DNA from: Prolixibacteraceae bacterium
GTDB lineage: Bacteria; Bacteroidota; Bacteroidia; Bacteroidales; Prolixibacteraceae
Assembly (NCBI GenBank): GCA_019459485.1
Contig: JAIBEZ010000002.1
Span: 1 to 58,166, forward strand
Length of the DNA: 58,166 nucleotides
Direction of reading: 5' to 3'
Position 1 is the first letter of the stretch. The number at the start of each line of letters is the position of its first letter. Shown here piece by piece: positions 36,089-45,285 of the stretch. The notes below the pieces were generated by a model that worked only from the letters and a program-made list of their open reading frames with translations, was not told the DNA's origin and made no database searches. Position numbers and translations under genes: made by a program.

Positions 36089-38002
36089 TTATTTCGTGTG
36101 GTATTCAAATTTAGTTTTTATCTCATTCATAAAATAACTTCCTATTGAACCTGCATTCAGTAATCCGTTATACACTTCTTTCGGCACGTCAAGATACTGA
36201 TAGATAGCACCATGCTGCATTTCAATCTCTAAAATTTGTTTTTCAGCATCATATCCTACAGAAGCTATGTTTGATGAAGCAACGGGAGTTCTTTTTATAT
36301 TGACATTTTCTTCTTCAATCCATTTGATTACATACGGTGCAGTTATGTACTTTTGATTTTTGCTGGTTGGTTTGTCTGGTATTGTATATTGCAGCCAATG
36401 AAGCTCAATTACGGGTTTTATATATTCACTGAAATTACGACTATTGTTGTATATCTCAATATGTTTAAATATTTCTTCTCTGGTTTTTGGTGTATTACAG
36501 TACATTAAGGTTTTTACAACAACTAAATCTCCCTTATTTCTATATTGCTTTTCTTCTTGGGCCAATCTTAGGTCATTAACTGACCTAAGATGCCTTGCAA
36601 TATTTCTTAACATGTTTATTATTTGCACATTATCTTTGGTCGTAATTTGAATATCTGATGACCTAAGATAAAAAATGGCATCTTTCAACGAGTTAAATTG
36701 TAATACATTATCGGTAGTTTCAATATCCATCTCTTCCGTAGATCCTTTTTGGGTCAGAGGATGAATTTTGATAATGCTTAAGAAATACAAAAGGTTATCA
36801 TCCGTCTCAAATACAGGTGGAGGTGAACCATTCTCCTCAAGACTTCTGTAAATAATAGGTAATCCGGTTCCCCTGCCTTCGGTTAATTTCAGTTCTTTTA
36901 AAAAACTACCTAACTTTCGGTTTCTGTATTCTCTTGCAACAACCCTTTCCATTTTAAGCATTTTTTTGTCAATAGGAGGCATTGGCCCGGGGAAGCTCAA
37001 TATTTCAATTTTATCGGGATGAACCTGTATTTCTACCGGGTTCTCACGTTCGTAACTTTTGTGATAAGCAGCATTAACCAGAGCCTCTTCAATTGCCTGG
37101 TAGGGATAGTCAAAGTATCTTACCGCTTCTGCTTGATTTGGGGCTTTTGAAACGTACTCCTGAATAATGTTGGATTTAATAAAACTCAGAGCATCTCTGA
37201 GTTGTTTAACAATTGAGCCTGTGAAAATCTTTTCAGAATAATCTTTACCAACTTTCCCTTTGTGAACTACTATTTCGATTTTCGCACCAGCAAAGAATTT
37301 GTCAGGATTTTCATTAAACATTAATAATCCGGCATTGGTGGGTCTCAAATTTTCATCGGTACCTTTCGCGATTTTCATTTGTTTACATAAATCAGCAAAA
37401 GATATTTTTGTGCTTTCATCATACAAAGAACTCATTATCTCTTTAAGATGTTCCTGAATCAAATGTAAACTTAAATCGTTAAGTGTTGAGTGTTGATTTA
37501 TTCTATCATCAAAGGGTATGCGGGCAGTAAGTTCCAGTAATCTTCTTTCGTCATCTGAACTTTCTTTCACTTTAATCGTCATTGATCCACGTTTAATGTA
37601 CCAAGCCTTTTCAGTTTTCTTATCACTTAGGCTAACCGGTGCTTTGTATGGACGATTATCACCAGCCGGAGCCCAGATAATTAATATGTGTTTTCCGTTT
37701 ATAGCATAAGGTTGTGAAACAGGCACATAACTTGGTGAAATTTTATACGTCAATTCAATTAATTTTTTCTGAAATGAATCCATTTGTTCGGGATTTAGTC
37801 CCAAAGGCGGAAGTTTGGCTATTCCATTTTCTTCTTCTACCCCAACGATGATGTACCCGCCATCCCAATTATTAATATCATTGGCAAAAGCACATAGGGA
37901 ATGAATAATGTCTTCCGGATTCCATCCTTTTTTCAATTCAATACGATCCCATTCAATGGTATTGCCATGCAGCAATTCATTAATATTTATTGGTAAGGCC
38001 AC
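36089..38002 (-). CDS. AlbA_2 / HATPase / KTSC domain protein
   Basis: The 637-residue protein has an N-terminal Schlafen AlbA_2 domain (about 10-140: EWDRIELKKGWNPEDIIHSLCAFANDINNWDGGYIIVGVEEE), an HATPase_c_4-like region (about 290-400: YPYQAIEEALVNAAYHKSYE, GSFLKELKLTEGRGTGLPII), a helical linker with winged-helix character and a C-terminal KTSC domain (about 570-637: SSNIASVGYDAEKQILEIEM, FMNEIKTKFEYHTK). The KTSC fusion is unusual. AlbA_2 proteins are transcription or defence factors. It is AT-rich relative to its neighbours and lies inside a glycan operon, between flippase and SpsF-like gene, so it was probably acquired. Confidence 0.85.
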   Translation of the reverse strand: MALPININELLHGNTIEWDRIELKKGWNPEDIIHSLCAFANDINNWDGGYIIVGVEEENGIAKLPPLGLNPEQMDSFQKKLIELTYKISPSYVPVSQPYAINGKHILIIWAPAGDNRPYKAPVSLSDKKTEKAWYIKRGSMTIKVKESSDDERRLLELTARIPFDDRINQHSTLNDLSLHLIQEHLKEIMSSLYDESTKISFADLCKQMKIAKGTDENLRPTNAGLLMFNENPDKFFAGAKIEIVVHKGKVGKDYSEKIFTGSIVKQLRDALSFIKSNIIQEYVSKAPNQAEAVRYFDYPYQAIEEALVNAAYHKSYERENPVEIQVHPDKIEILSFPGPMPPIDKKMLKMERVVAREYRNRKLGSFLKELKLTEGRGTGLPIIYRSLEENGSPPPVFETDDNLLYFLSIIKIHPLTQKGSTEEMDIETTDNVLQFNSLKDAIFYLRSSDIQITTKDNVQIINMLRNIARHLRSVNDLRLAQEEKQYRNKGDLVVVKTLMYCNTPKTREEIFKHIEIYNNSRNFSEYIKPVIELHWLQYTIPDKPTSKNQKYITAPYVIKWIEEENVNIKRTPVASSNIASVGYDAEKQILEIEMQHGAIYQYLDVPKEVYNGLLNAGSIGSYFMNEIKTKFEYHTK

Positions 38003-38032
38003 TCTATGATATTTTATTTATTTGTCTGCCCA

Positions 38033-39514
38033 TTAAATTTTGATTGTTTTTTTCAAAAACTTATTTGCAATCTTACTCAGATCGTCCGAAATATTGAACC
38101 AATAGCTTAACCCGATAAACACCACGCTAATAGCTGAACAACGGATGAATAAATCGATAATATAATGATCGAATACCGGGATGATTTTGCCGATTGCAAA
38201 AGCCAGAACTCCGATTGCCAGACATTTGAGGTGGGTGATCCGAAACGGAAACAGTTTCATGTTCCAGTTGAGGTAGAAAACACGCAGGGCCGATGCAAGC
38301 GCCATTGAGAACAAAGAGGCAAGTGCAGCGCCATTCATTCCCCAAAGCGGAATCAGTATCAGGTAAAAAATTACCACCAAAACTACCAGCACACCTTGCG
38401 AGTAAGTCTGAATTTTGTATTTGTGCGAAGTGCTGATAATCTGAATACTTACCCCGGTGGAGGCGACAATCAGGTTCGACAATGAAATCAGGATAATTAC
38501 CCATTCGCCACCACTGTATTCAGGAGGCAAAATTTTGAAAATATTGTGAAGGTTGGTAACCATCAGAATAAACAGCAGCAACCCGGCAAAAAGCTGATTG
38601 ATGCTGCTTTTGTAATAAATATCGTCGATCGTTTCCAGATCGTTGTCTTTCCATGCATCGGCAATAATGGTGGATGAAATTTTGCCAAGTGCCCGGTTTG
38701 GAATCAGGATAATGGAACCAAAGAAAAAGCTGATGGAATATACTCCCGTCATCGAAAGGTTGTAATATTCGTTCAGCAGTATTTTATCGATGCTTGTCAG
38801 GGCAACAGAACTCAGACCACCGATAATTCCATACAAAGCAAGGCTGATCATTTCCTTCCGGAGTGGCGGCTGAATAAATTGAAGGTTTGGTTTCAGGTTG
38901 AACTGTTTACGGTAAACGAGCAACCCAGCCAGATAAACTGCCGGAAAACTAAGAATGACAACGTAGCCAAAAACGTACTGAGAGAAGTCGATCAAGTGAA
39001 AGAAATAAGCGATCAGTAAAAAAAGGTTTCCTATGCGGTAAAGCAAATCGCTTAAAAATGTGCCGGTGGTGGCATCGAAAAGCATTTTGTTGTAAGTATC
39101 CAGAATCAGAAAAAACATCCGGAAGAAAATAAGCGGAACAAGATACCAGATGTACTGCACCAGAAGTGGCGACTTTTCAATATTGCTCTCAACAATGCCC
39201 GGTTTCAGAATAAAAAAACTGATAAGCGCGATGGCAAAACCCACCATCCCCACCACTACCGCAAGAAATACAAAACCATTGTTATTTTTATCCTTGTCCC
39301 TGAAATAGGAAAATAACCGTGCGGTAACATTGGTGAATCCGAGTGTCGAAAACTGGGCAAAAAGTGCAGAAACCGCTACCAGCACGCTGATAAGGCCGAT
39401 TTGATCCTGCGACATTAGCTTGGGCATAATCAGTGCGGTGGTAAAAAAACCAACGACAACGCCCAGGTACGAGTACGCCGATCCCCTGATTGTTTGCCTT
39501 TTAATTACGCCCAT
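38033..39514 (-). CDS. polysaccharide flippase (Wzx/MATE-like)
   Basis: The 493-residue membrane protein has 12-14 transmembrane helices, starting IKRQTIRGSAYSYLGVVVGFF and ending with a short basic tail. This is the polysaccharide-biosynthesis/oligosaccharide flippase family that moves lipid-linked glycan units across the inner membrane. It is the first gene of the minus-strand group that goes on to SpsF-, NeuB- and KdsC-like genes, so it may export a glycan carrying the nonulosonic acid. No glycosyltransferases lie in the window. Confidence 0.88.
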   Translation of the reverse strand: MGVIKRQTIRGSAYSYLGVVVGFFTTALIMPKLMSQDQIGLISVLVAVSALFAQFSTLGFTNVTARLFSYFRDKDKNNNGFVFLAVVVGMVGFAIALISFFILKPGIVESNIEKSPLLVQYIWYLVPLIFFRMFFLILDTYNKMLFDATTGTFLSDLLYRIGNLFLLIAYFFHLIDFSQYVFGYVVILSFPAVYLAGLLVYRKQFNLKPNLQFIQPPLRKEMISLALYGIIGGLSSVALTSIDKILLNEYYNLSMTGVYSISFFFGSIILIPNRALGKISSTIIADAWKDNDLETIDDIYYKSSINQLFAGLLLFILMVTNLHNIFKILPPEYSGGEWVIILISLSNLIVASTGVSIQIISTSHKYKIQTYSQGVLVVLVVIFYLILIPLWGMNGAALASLFSMALASALRVFYLNWNMKLFPFRITHLKCLAIGVLAFAIGKIIPVFDHYIIDLFIRCSAISVVFIGLSYWFNISDDLSKIANKFLKKTIKI

Positions 39515-39543
39515 TTATTTTTAGTTATTGACTTAAAAAGGTT

Positions 39544-39551
39544 TATTTTTG
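39544..39551 (+). promoter_or_regulatory. -7 promoter box for the YfhO gene
   Basis: TATTTTTG matches TAnnTTTG and is 44 bp upstream of ATG 39596, in the divergent gap with the flippase gene. Confidence 0.5.
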
Positions 39552-39595
39552 CTTCGCACGAAAATACGAATTAATAATATACTCCTGAAAATAAT

Positions 39596-42103
39596 ATGAA
39601 TACAAAAAACCTTCTTCACAAATCAGGGCCGGTTATCCTGGCTGTTGTTCTGTTTCTGGTGATCAGCGTAATTTATTTTTCACCTGTTTTGGAAGGAAAG
39701 AAGCTGCAAAGCTCTGACGGAACACAGTTTAAAGGAATGTCCAAAGAAATTGTGGATTACCGCGAAGCAACCGGAAAAGAAGCGCTTTGGTCGAACAACA
39801 TGTTCTCCGGAATGCCGGCTTACCTTACTTCGACATTGTATCCGGGCGAATTGTTTGCAAAAGTGCAGCGAACCATCACTGCCATCTCGCAACCGGTCAT
39901 GATCCTCACCTTCAGTTTTCTGTTTTTCTTTATATTGTGTATTCTGCTCGATATTGGTGTCTGGACAGCTTTTGCGGCAAGTCTGGCTTATGGTTTTATG
40001 ACTTTCACGTTTGTGGTAATGGTGACCGGCCATTTGACAAAAGCACACGCTTTAACTTATATGTCCCTCATTGTAGCCGGAATATTATTTGCCTTCAGGA
40101 AAAATAAAATTGGCGGAAGTCTGATTGCTGCGCTCGGGCTGACCTGGATGTTAAGCGCCAATCACCTTCAAATGACTTATTATGTGGCCATTCTGGTGTT
40201 GATTCTCGGAGTCACCTATCTGATATTCGCCATCAAGGAAAAAACCTTGCCCGATTTTGCAAAAACGGCTGCTCTCTTAATTATTGCAGCAATTATTGCT
40301 GTGGGCGCCAACTATTCACGCCTTTCAACGACCTACGAATACGGCAAATTTTCGATGCGCAGCCAATCGGAATTAAGTCTGAACGACGAGAACAAAACCA
40401 GTGGACTCGATCAGAATTACATCCTTGATTACAGCTACGATTTGGGAGAAGCGTTGACAGCTTTCATTCCGCGTTTCAAAGGTGGTGGCATGAGCGAATC
40501 GTTGAGTACAAGTTCGGAAACTTACAAATTTCTGGCAGAATCGCAGGGTGCAGGTCCGGCAAAAAAAGCGGTTGAAGGTGGAATGCCGATGTACTGGGGA
40601 AGTCAGCCCATTTCGGGAGCACCCTTCTATTTCGGCGCAGTATTGTGTTTCTTGTTTGTGCTTGGTTTGTTCGTGGTAAAAGGCAAAGACAAATGGTGGC
40701 TTCTGGCGGTTTTCGTAATCTCGTTGCTTTTATCGCTTGGCAAAAATTTCTCCATATTGACCAATCTTATGCTCGACTATTTCCCCGGATACAACAAATT
40801 CAGGGATGTTAAAAATATCATCGTCATTCAGCAATTTTCCATGGCTTTGCTCGGAGTGCTTGCTATTAAAGAAACATATCAACGAAAAATAAGCGATGCC
40901 GAATTTATGAAAGGCCTGAAATATGCTTTCGGAATCACCGGAGGTCTTGCCCTTATTTTTGCTGTTTTGCCCGGTATGGCTGGTAGTTTCTCCGGAAGTT
41001 CAGATGCTCAGTACCTGCAGGCCGGCTATCCGCAACAATTTATCGATGCTTTGATGTCCGACCGTGAAAGTGCCTTGCGCACAGATGCTTTCCGTACTTT
41101 TATATTTGTAGCATTGGCCGCTGCCGGTTTGTGGGCATACTGGAGCAAAAAAATCAAGGCCCAATATGCCATCGTTTTATGGGTTGCTCTCATCATGATC
41201 GATATGTGGCCAGTGAACAAAAAATATTTCAACAACGGACATTTCACGTCTAAAAAGGAAGTGGCAGTTCCTTTCAAGGAAGCTACAGTTGACAAGGAAA
41301 TCAAGAAAGACAAAGATTTGTATTACCGCGTGCTGAACCTGCAAAATCCGTTCAACGATGCACGTACTTCGTTCTTTCATAAGTCACTGGGCGGCTATCA
41401 CGGAGCGAAGATGAAACGCTACAATGAATTGATTTCATACGGTATCACTCCTGAAATGCAAACCCTGATTGCCGGATTCAAACAACCTGAGTTGATTGAT
41501 TCGGTGATGAACACTTTGCCGGTAATCAACATGCTGAATACCAAATACTACATTTATGATCTGAATAGTCCGCCGCTGGCAAATTCTCACGCGCTGGGAA
41601 ATGCATGGTTTGTGAATGAAGTAAAACTGGTTGACAATGCCGATCAGGAAGTAATGTCGCTTAAAAACTTTGATCCGAAATCGACAGCAATAGTGAATAA
41701 AAGCTTCGGAAATGAATTGGGTGGCTTTAAAACTGCTTCAGGAGAAGGAGAAATTAAACTTACTGAATACAAACCCAATTACCTGAAATACGAGGCAAAC
41801 GTTACAGGTAGCGAACAATTGGCCGTTTTTTCAGAGATTTATTATCCAAAAGGATGGATTAGCCTGATTGATGGCAAAGAAACAGACCATTTTCAGGTAA
41901 ATTTCGTTCTACGTGCAATGGTTATTCCGGCAGGCAAACACCAAATTGAATTTAAATTTGAACCACAATCTTATTTCGTTGGAAATAAAGTTTCGCTGGC
42001 CAGTTCAATCTTGTTACTTTTGGCAATTGCCGGTTACCTGATTTATGTTTTCAAATTAAAAAATAAAAATAATGGCAGTCAAAGTACAGCCTCAAAAGCT
42101 TAA
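39596..42103 (+). CDS. YfhO-family membrane protein
   Basis: The 835-residue polytopic protein has an N-terminal helix (about 11-30), the acidic periplasmic loop SSDGTQFKGMSKEIVDYREATGK followed by SGMPAY, typical of YfhO/GT-C-like proteins, about twelve further helices, a soluble C-terminal domain (about 600-790) and a last helix. YfhO is linked to glycosylation of lipoteichoic acid in Firmicutes; in Bacteroidetes the role is unknown but probably transfer of lipid-linked sugars. Its end overlaps ftsX by 32 bp, showing co-transcription with the cell-division gene. Confidence 0.88.
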   Translation: MNTKNLLHKSGPVILAVVLFLVISVIYFSPVLEGKKLQSSDGTQFKGMSKEIVDYREATGKEALWSNNMFSGMPAYLTSTLYPGELFAKVQRTITAISQPVMILTFSFLFFFILCILLDIGVWTAFAASLAYGFMTFTFVVMVTGHLTKAHALTYMSLIVAGILFAFRKNKIGGSLIAALGLTWMLSANHLQMTYYVAILVLILGVTYLIFAIKEKTLPDFAKTAALLIIAAIIAVGANYSRLSTTYEYGKFSMRSQSELSLNDENKTSGLDQNYILDYSYDLGEALTAFIPRFKGGGMSESLSTSSETYKFLAESQGAGPAKKAVEGGMPMYWGSQPISGAPFYFGAVLCFLFVLGLFVVKGKDKWWLLAVFVISLLLSLGKNFSILTNLMLDYFPGYNKFRDVKNIIVIQQFSMALLGVLAIKETYQRKISDAEFMKGLKYAFGITGGLALIFAVLPGMAGSFSGSSDAQYLQAGYPQQFIDALMSDRESALRTDAFRTFIFVALAAAGLWAYWSKKIKAQYAIVLWVALIMIDMWPVNKKYFNNGHFTSKKEVAVPFKEATVDKEIKKDKDLYYRVLNLQNPFNDARTSFFHKSLGGYHGAKMKRYNELISYGITPEMQTLIAGFKQPELIDSVMNTLPVINMLNTKYYIYDLNSPPLANSHALGNAWFVNEVKLVDNADQEVMSLKNFDPKSTAIVNKSFGNELGGFKTASGEGEIKLTEYKPNYLKYEANVTGSEQLAVFSEIYYPKGWISLIDGKETDHFQVNFVLRAMVIPAGKHQIEFKFEPQSYFVGNKVSLASSILLLLAIAGYLIYVFKLKNKNNGSQSTASKA

Positions 42104-42953
42104 AAAACGAATTTCGAGATCATATCTGACCTCAACCATCAGCATATCAATGGTTCTGTTCCTGATTGGCATGTTGGGCCTGGTATTACTGAATGCAGAA
42201 CGGCTTGCCAAATATGTACGCGAGAACATTGGTTTTACCTTGGTTTTAAACGATACAGTTCAGGAGTCGGAAATAGATGGGTTGATGAAAACATTGTCGG
42301 CCACCGATTTTGTAAAATCAGTTGAATACATCGACAAGGAGACCGCCGCCGAAAGGTTGAAAGTTGAACTGGGCGAGGATTTTATGGGCTTCCTCGGATA
42401 CAATCCATTGCTGTCGTCGATTGATGTGAAATTGCTTGCAGATTATGCCACCCCCGAAAAACTGGTTGTTCTGGAAAAGAAATTTATGGAATATTCGCAG
42501 GTGAAGGAGGTTTTGTTTCAGCGCGACATGGTGAATATTATCAACGAGAATGTGAAGAAAATCGGGATAATTCTGGTCTTTTTTTCCGGATTACTGCTGT
42601 TTATTTTCTCGGCACTCATCAACAATACCATCCGGATTTCAATTTATTCACAGCGGTTTATCATCAATACCATGTTGCTGGTTGGCGCCACCAACAGGTT
42701 TATCAGGAATCCGTTTGTGAAAAGAAGTGTTATTTACGGAATTGCCGGGGCGTTGGCTGCCAATATTCTTTTATTTATCCTGATGTTTACATATTCTCAG
42801 GAACTGAAAGGCATTGTTGACACGGAAGATTATAAGATATTCGCGGTGGTTTTTGTCGCTGATTTGCTAATTGGTGTGCTCATTTCGTGGAGTTCAACTT
42901 ACTTCGCTGTCAATAAATTCCTACGGCTCAAATTTGATGAATTGTTTTATTAG
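42072..42953 (+). CDS. ftsX: cell-division ABC permease FtsX
   Basis: The 293-residue protein has four transmembrane helices (about 20-45, 165-187, 220-240, 260-285) with a large periplasmic loop after the first, and ENIGFTLVLNDTVQESEI and FVKSVEYIDKETAAERLK typical of FtsX. With FtsE it controls peptidoglycan hydrolases at the septum. ftsE is not in the window. It begins inside the 3' end of the YfhO gene and is followed by DUF3098 and truB, a usual Bacteroidetes order. Confidence 0.92.
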   Translation: MAVKVQPQKLKKRISRSYLTSTISISMVLFLIGMLGLVLLNAERLAKYVRENIGFTLVLNDTVQESEIDGLMKTLSATDFVKSVEYIDKETAAERLKVELGEDFMGFLGYNPLLSSIDVKLLADYATPEKLVVLEKKFMEYSQVKEVLFQRDMVNIINENVKKIGIILVFFSGLLLFIFSALINNTIRISIYSQRFIINTMLLVGATNRFIRNPFVKRSVIYGIAGALAANILLFILMFTYSQELKGIVDTEDYKIFAVVFVADLLIGVLISWSSTYFAVNKFLRLKFDELFY

Positions 42954-43002
42954 TTTTTACGTTTCAACTTTTCGGCTAACTTTACACAAAATTTTGAACG
43001 AG

Positions 43003-43254
43003 ATGGCAAAAAAATATTTTGAAAATATGGATGGCTTTGCATTGGGCAAAGAAAACCTGAAATTACTGGTTATCGGATTTGTGATCATAGTCGTGGGTTT
43101 TATACTTATGACCGGCGGAAAAGCAAGTGACCCATCGGTTTTTAATCCTGAAATATTTAGCTTCCGCAGAATAACACTTGCGCCAATGGTGGTGCTTTTT
43201 GGCTTTTTGTTCGAGATTTATGCCATCATGAAAAAGCCAAAACCAGAAAAATAA
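43003..43254 (+). CDS. DUF3098 membrane protein
   Basis: The 83-residue protein is counted from ATG 43003 (MAKKYFENMDGFALGKEN). It has two transmembrane helices (about 20-38 and 57-76) around the loop GGKASDPSVFNPEIFSFRRI, the DUF3098 signature. It is found almost only in Bacteroidetes, next to ftsX, and function is unknown. In many relatives uppP follows; here the next gene is truB after a 123-bp promoter gap. Confidence 0.9.
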   Translation: MAKKYFENMDGFALGKENLKLLVIGFVIIVVGFILMTGGKASDPSVFNPEIFSFRRITLAPMVVLFGFLFEIYAIMKKPKPEK

Positions 43255-43310
43255 GCCAAAACATTCTTCGCTTTATTCCTGATTCCTTGCATAATTGATG
43301 TTTGAATCAC

Positions 43311-43318
43311 TATCTTTG
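43311..43318 (+). promoter_or_regulatory. -7 promoter box for truB-queA
   Basis: TATCTTTG matches TAnnTTTG; TTG at 43286 may be the -33 part. It is 60 bp before the truB ATG. Confidence 0.5.
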
Positions 43319-43377
43319 CCGCCTGAAATTTTGACCGGTTTCATTTTTACAAATCACTTATTTTAAAGCGTTTCAGG

Positions 43378-44091
43378 ATGGAAAGATCCATAGAAGGGTA
43401 TGATTTTCAAAAAGGAGAGGTTCTTCTTTTTGACAAGGAATTGGATTGGACCTCCTTCGATCTTGTTAGAAAGTTGCGAAATATATTGTACAAGGTAACC
43501 GGAATTAAAAAAATTAAGGTAGGCCATGCCGGAACGCTCGACCCAAAAGCAACCGGTCTGATGATCATTTGCACCGGAAAGGAAACCAAGAATATTGATT
43601 CGTATCAGGCAAAAGAAAAAGAATATGTTGCCACCATTAAATTGGGTGCGACTACTCCCTCATTTGATCTTGAATCAGCCGAAGATGCCGTCTTTCCGAC
43701 CGATCATATCACACCGGAACTCCTTGAAAATGCGTTAACAGGCTTTTTTGGCGAAATTGATCAGGTTCCACCCTTGTTCAGCGCTGTAAAAGTAGAGGGA
43801 AAGCGTGCCTATTTACATGCTCGCGCGGGAAGCGACATGGTACTTCAGGCAAAAAAAATTACCATTTCCGAACTCGAAGTCCTTAACTTTTCGCAGGAAG
43901 AAATCGTACTACGCATTGTATGCAGTAAAGGCACCTACATTCGTTCACTGGCGCGCGATTTGGGAATTGCACTTAACAGCGGGGCTTATCTGGTTGGTTT
44001 ATGCCGCACACGGATAGGCGAAATGACACTGGAAGATGCATGGAATTTGGAAAATTTTATGGAAAAAATCAATGCGAATGTAACTAATTGA
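43378..44091 (+). CDS. truB: tRNA pseudouridine-55 synthase
   Basis: The 237-residue protein has catalytic GHAGTLDPKATGLMIICTG (Asp), ATIKLGATTPSFDLES, VPPLFSAVKVEGKRAYLHAR and RIVCSKGTYIRSLARDLG. It makes the universal pseudouridine-55 in the T-loop of tRNAs. It is somewhat short because the C-terminal PUA extension is lacking, as is usual in Bacteroidetes. It is followed by queA 63 bp later; both act on tRNA. Confidence 0.95.
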   Translation: MERSIEGYDFQKGEVLLFDKELDWTSFDLVRKLRNILYKVTGIKKIKVGHAGTLDPKATGLMIICTGKETKNIDSYQAKEKEYVATIKLGATTPSFDLESAEDAVFPTDHITPELLENALTGFFGEIDQVPPLFSAVKVEGKRAYLHARAGSDMVLQAKKITISELEVLNFSQEEIVLRIVCSKGTYIRSLARDLGIALNSGAYLVGLCRTRIGEMTLEDAWNLENFMEKINANVTN

Positions 44092-44154
44092 GAAATGAGC
44101 CGTAAGAGGCTGTTCTGTGAAGTAGCTATTTAATAAATTAACAAATATATTAGG

Positions 44155-45204
44155 ATGAAATTATCGAAGTTCAAATACGATTTACCTGAAGAATTAATTG
44201 CGTTGCATCCTGCTCCAAACAGGGATGAGTCAAAACTGCTCGTTTTGCATCGTGCAACCGGAAAAATCGAACACCGGATTTTTAAAGATATAGTGGAATA
44301 TTTTGGCGATAAAGATGTGCTGATTTTCAACGACACAAAGGTTTTCCCTGCCCGCCTTTATGGTAACAAAGAAAAAACAGGCGCCGAAATCGAAGTTTTT
44401 TTGCTTCGTGAACTCAACCGCGAACAACGTTTGTGGGATGTTTTGGTTGATCCTGCACGTAAAATCCGCATCGGCAACAAATTGTATTTTGGCGAAGATG
44501 ATTTGCTGGTGGCCGAAGTGATTGACAATACCACCTCGCGTGGACGTACACTGCGCTTTTTGTTCGATGGACCTTACGATGAGTTTAAGAAAACCCTTTA
44601 CGGATTGGGCGAAACTCCACTTCCAAAATTCATCAAACGTTCGGTTCAACCTGAAGACAAAGATCGTTACCAAACCATTTTCGCAAAACACGAAGGCGCT
44701 GTTGCCGCTCCAACTGCAGGACTTCACTTTAGCCGTGAACTGATGAAAAGACTGGAAATTTCAGGCGTAAACTTCAGCTATATTACTCTGCACGTTGGAC
44801 TTGGAAATTTCCGCAGCGTGGATGTTGAAGATTTGACCAAACACAAAATGGATTCGGAGCAAATCTGGATTCCTGAAGAAGCCTGTAACATTGTAAATTC
44901 GGCAAAAGAAGCCCGTAAAAATATTTGTGCTGTTGGTACAACGGTGATGCGTGCTGTCGAGAGTTCGGTTTCAACGCAAGGACAATTAAAGCCTTTTGAA
45001 GGCTGGACCAACAAATTTATTTTTCCTCCATACGAGTTTAGTGTGGCCAACCGCATGATCACCAACTTTCACCTGCCACTTTCAACTTTGTTGATGATGG
45101 CTGCCGGATTTGCCGGTTACGACAATTTAATGAAAGCATACAAGGAAGCAATCAAAGAACAATACCGTTTCGGAACCTATGGAGATGCAATGCTAATTAT
45201 GTAA
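44155..45204 (+). CDS. queA: S-adenosylmethionine:tRNA ribosyltransferase-isomerase
   Basis: The 349-residue protein starts [19 protein letters not shown], then has [46 protein letters not shown] (conserved), [22 protein letters not shown] and [17 protein letters not shown]. It transfers and rearranges the ribosyl part of S-adenosylmethionine onto preQ1 in tRNA to give epoxyqueuosine. Length is normal and a strong terminator follows. Confidence 0.97.
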   Translation: MKLSKFKYDLPEELIALHPAPNRDESKLLVLHRATGKIEHRIFKDIVEYFGDKDVLIFNDTKVFPARLYGNKEKTGAEIEVFLLRELNREQRLWDVLVDPARKIRIGNKLYFGEDDLLVAEVIDNTTSRGRTLRFLFDGPYDEFKKTLYGLGETPLPKFIKRSVQPEDKDRYQTIFAKHEGAVAAPTAGLHFSRELMKRLEISGVNFSYITLHVGLGNFRSVDVEDLTKHKMDSEQIWIPEEACNIVNSAKEARKNICAVGTTVMRAVESSVSTQGQLKPFEGWTNKFIFPPYEFSVANRMITNFHLPLSTLLMMAAGFAGYDNLMKAYKEAIKEQYRFGTYGDAMLIM

Positions 45205-45223
45205 TTTCGTTTTCTCCGGAATT

Positions 45224-45260
45224 AAAAATCCCCGTCACATCGAAAGTCGCGGGGATTTTT
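45224..45260 (+). terminator. terminator after queA
   Basis: AAAAATCCCCG (45224-45234) pairs with CGGGGATTTTT (45250-45260); it can serve both convergent genes. Confidence 0.85.
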
Positions 45261-45285
45261 GTTTTCGGAATTAAACGATTCACTG

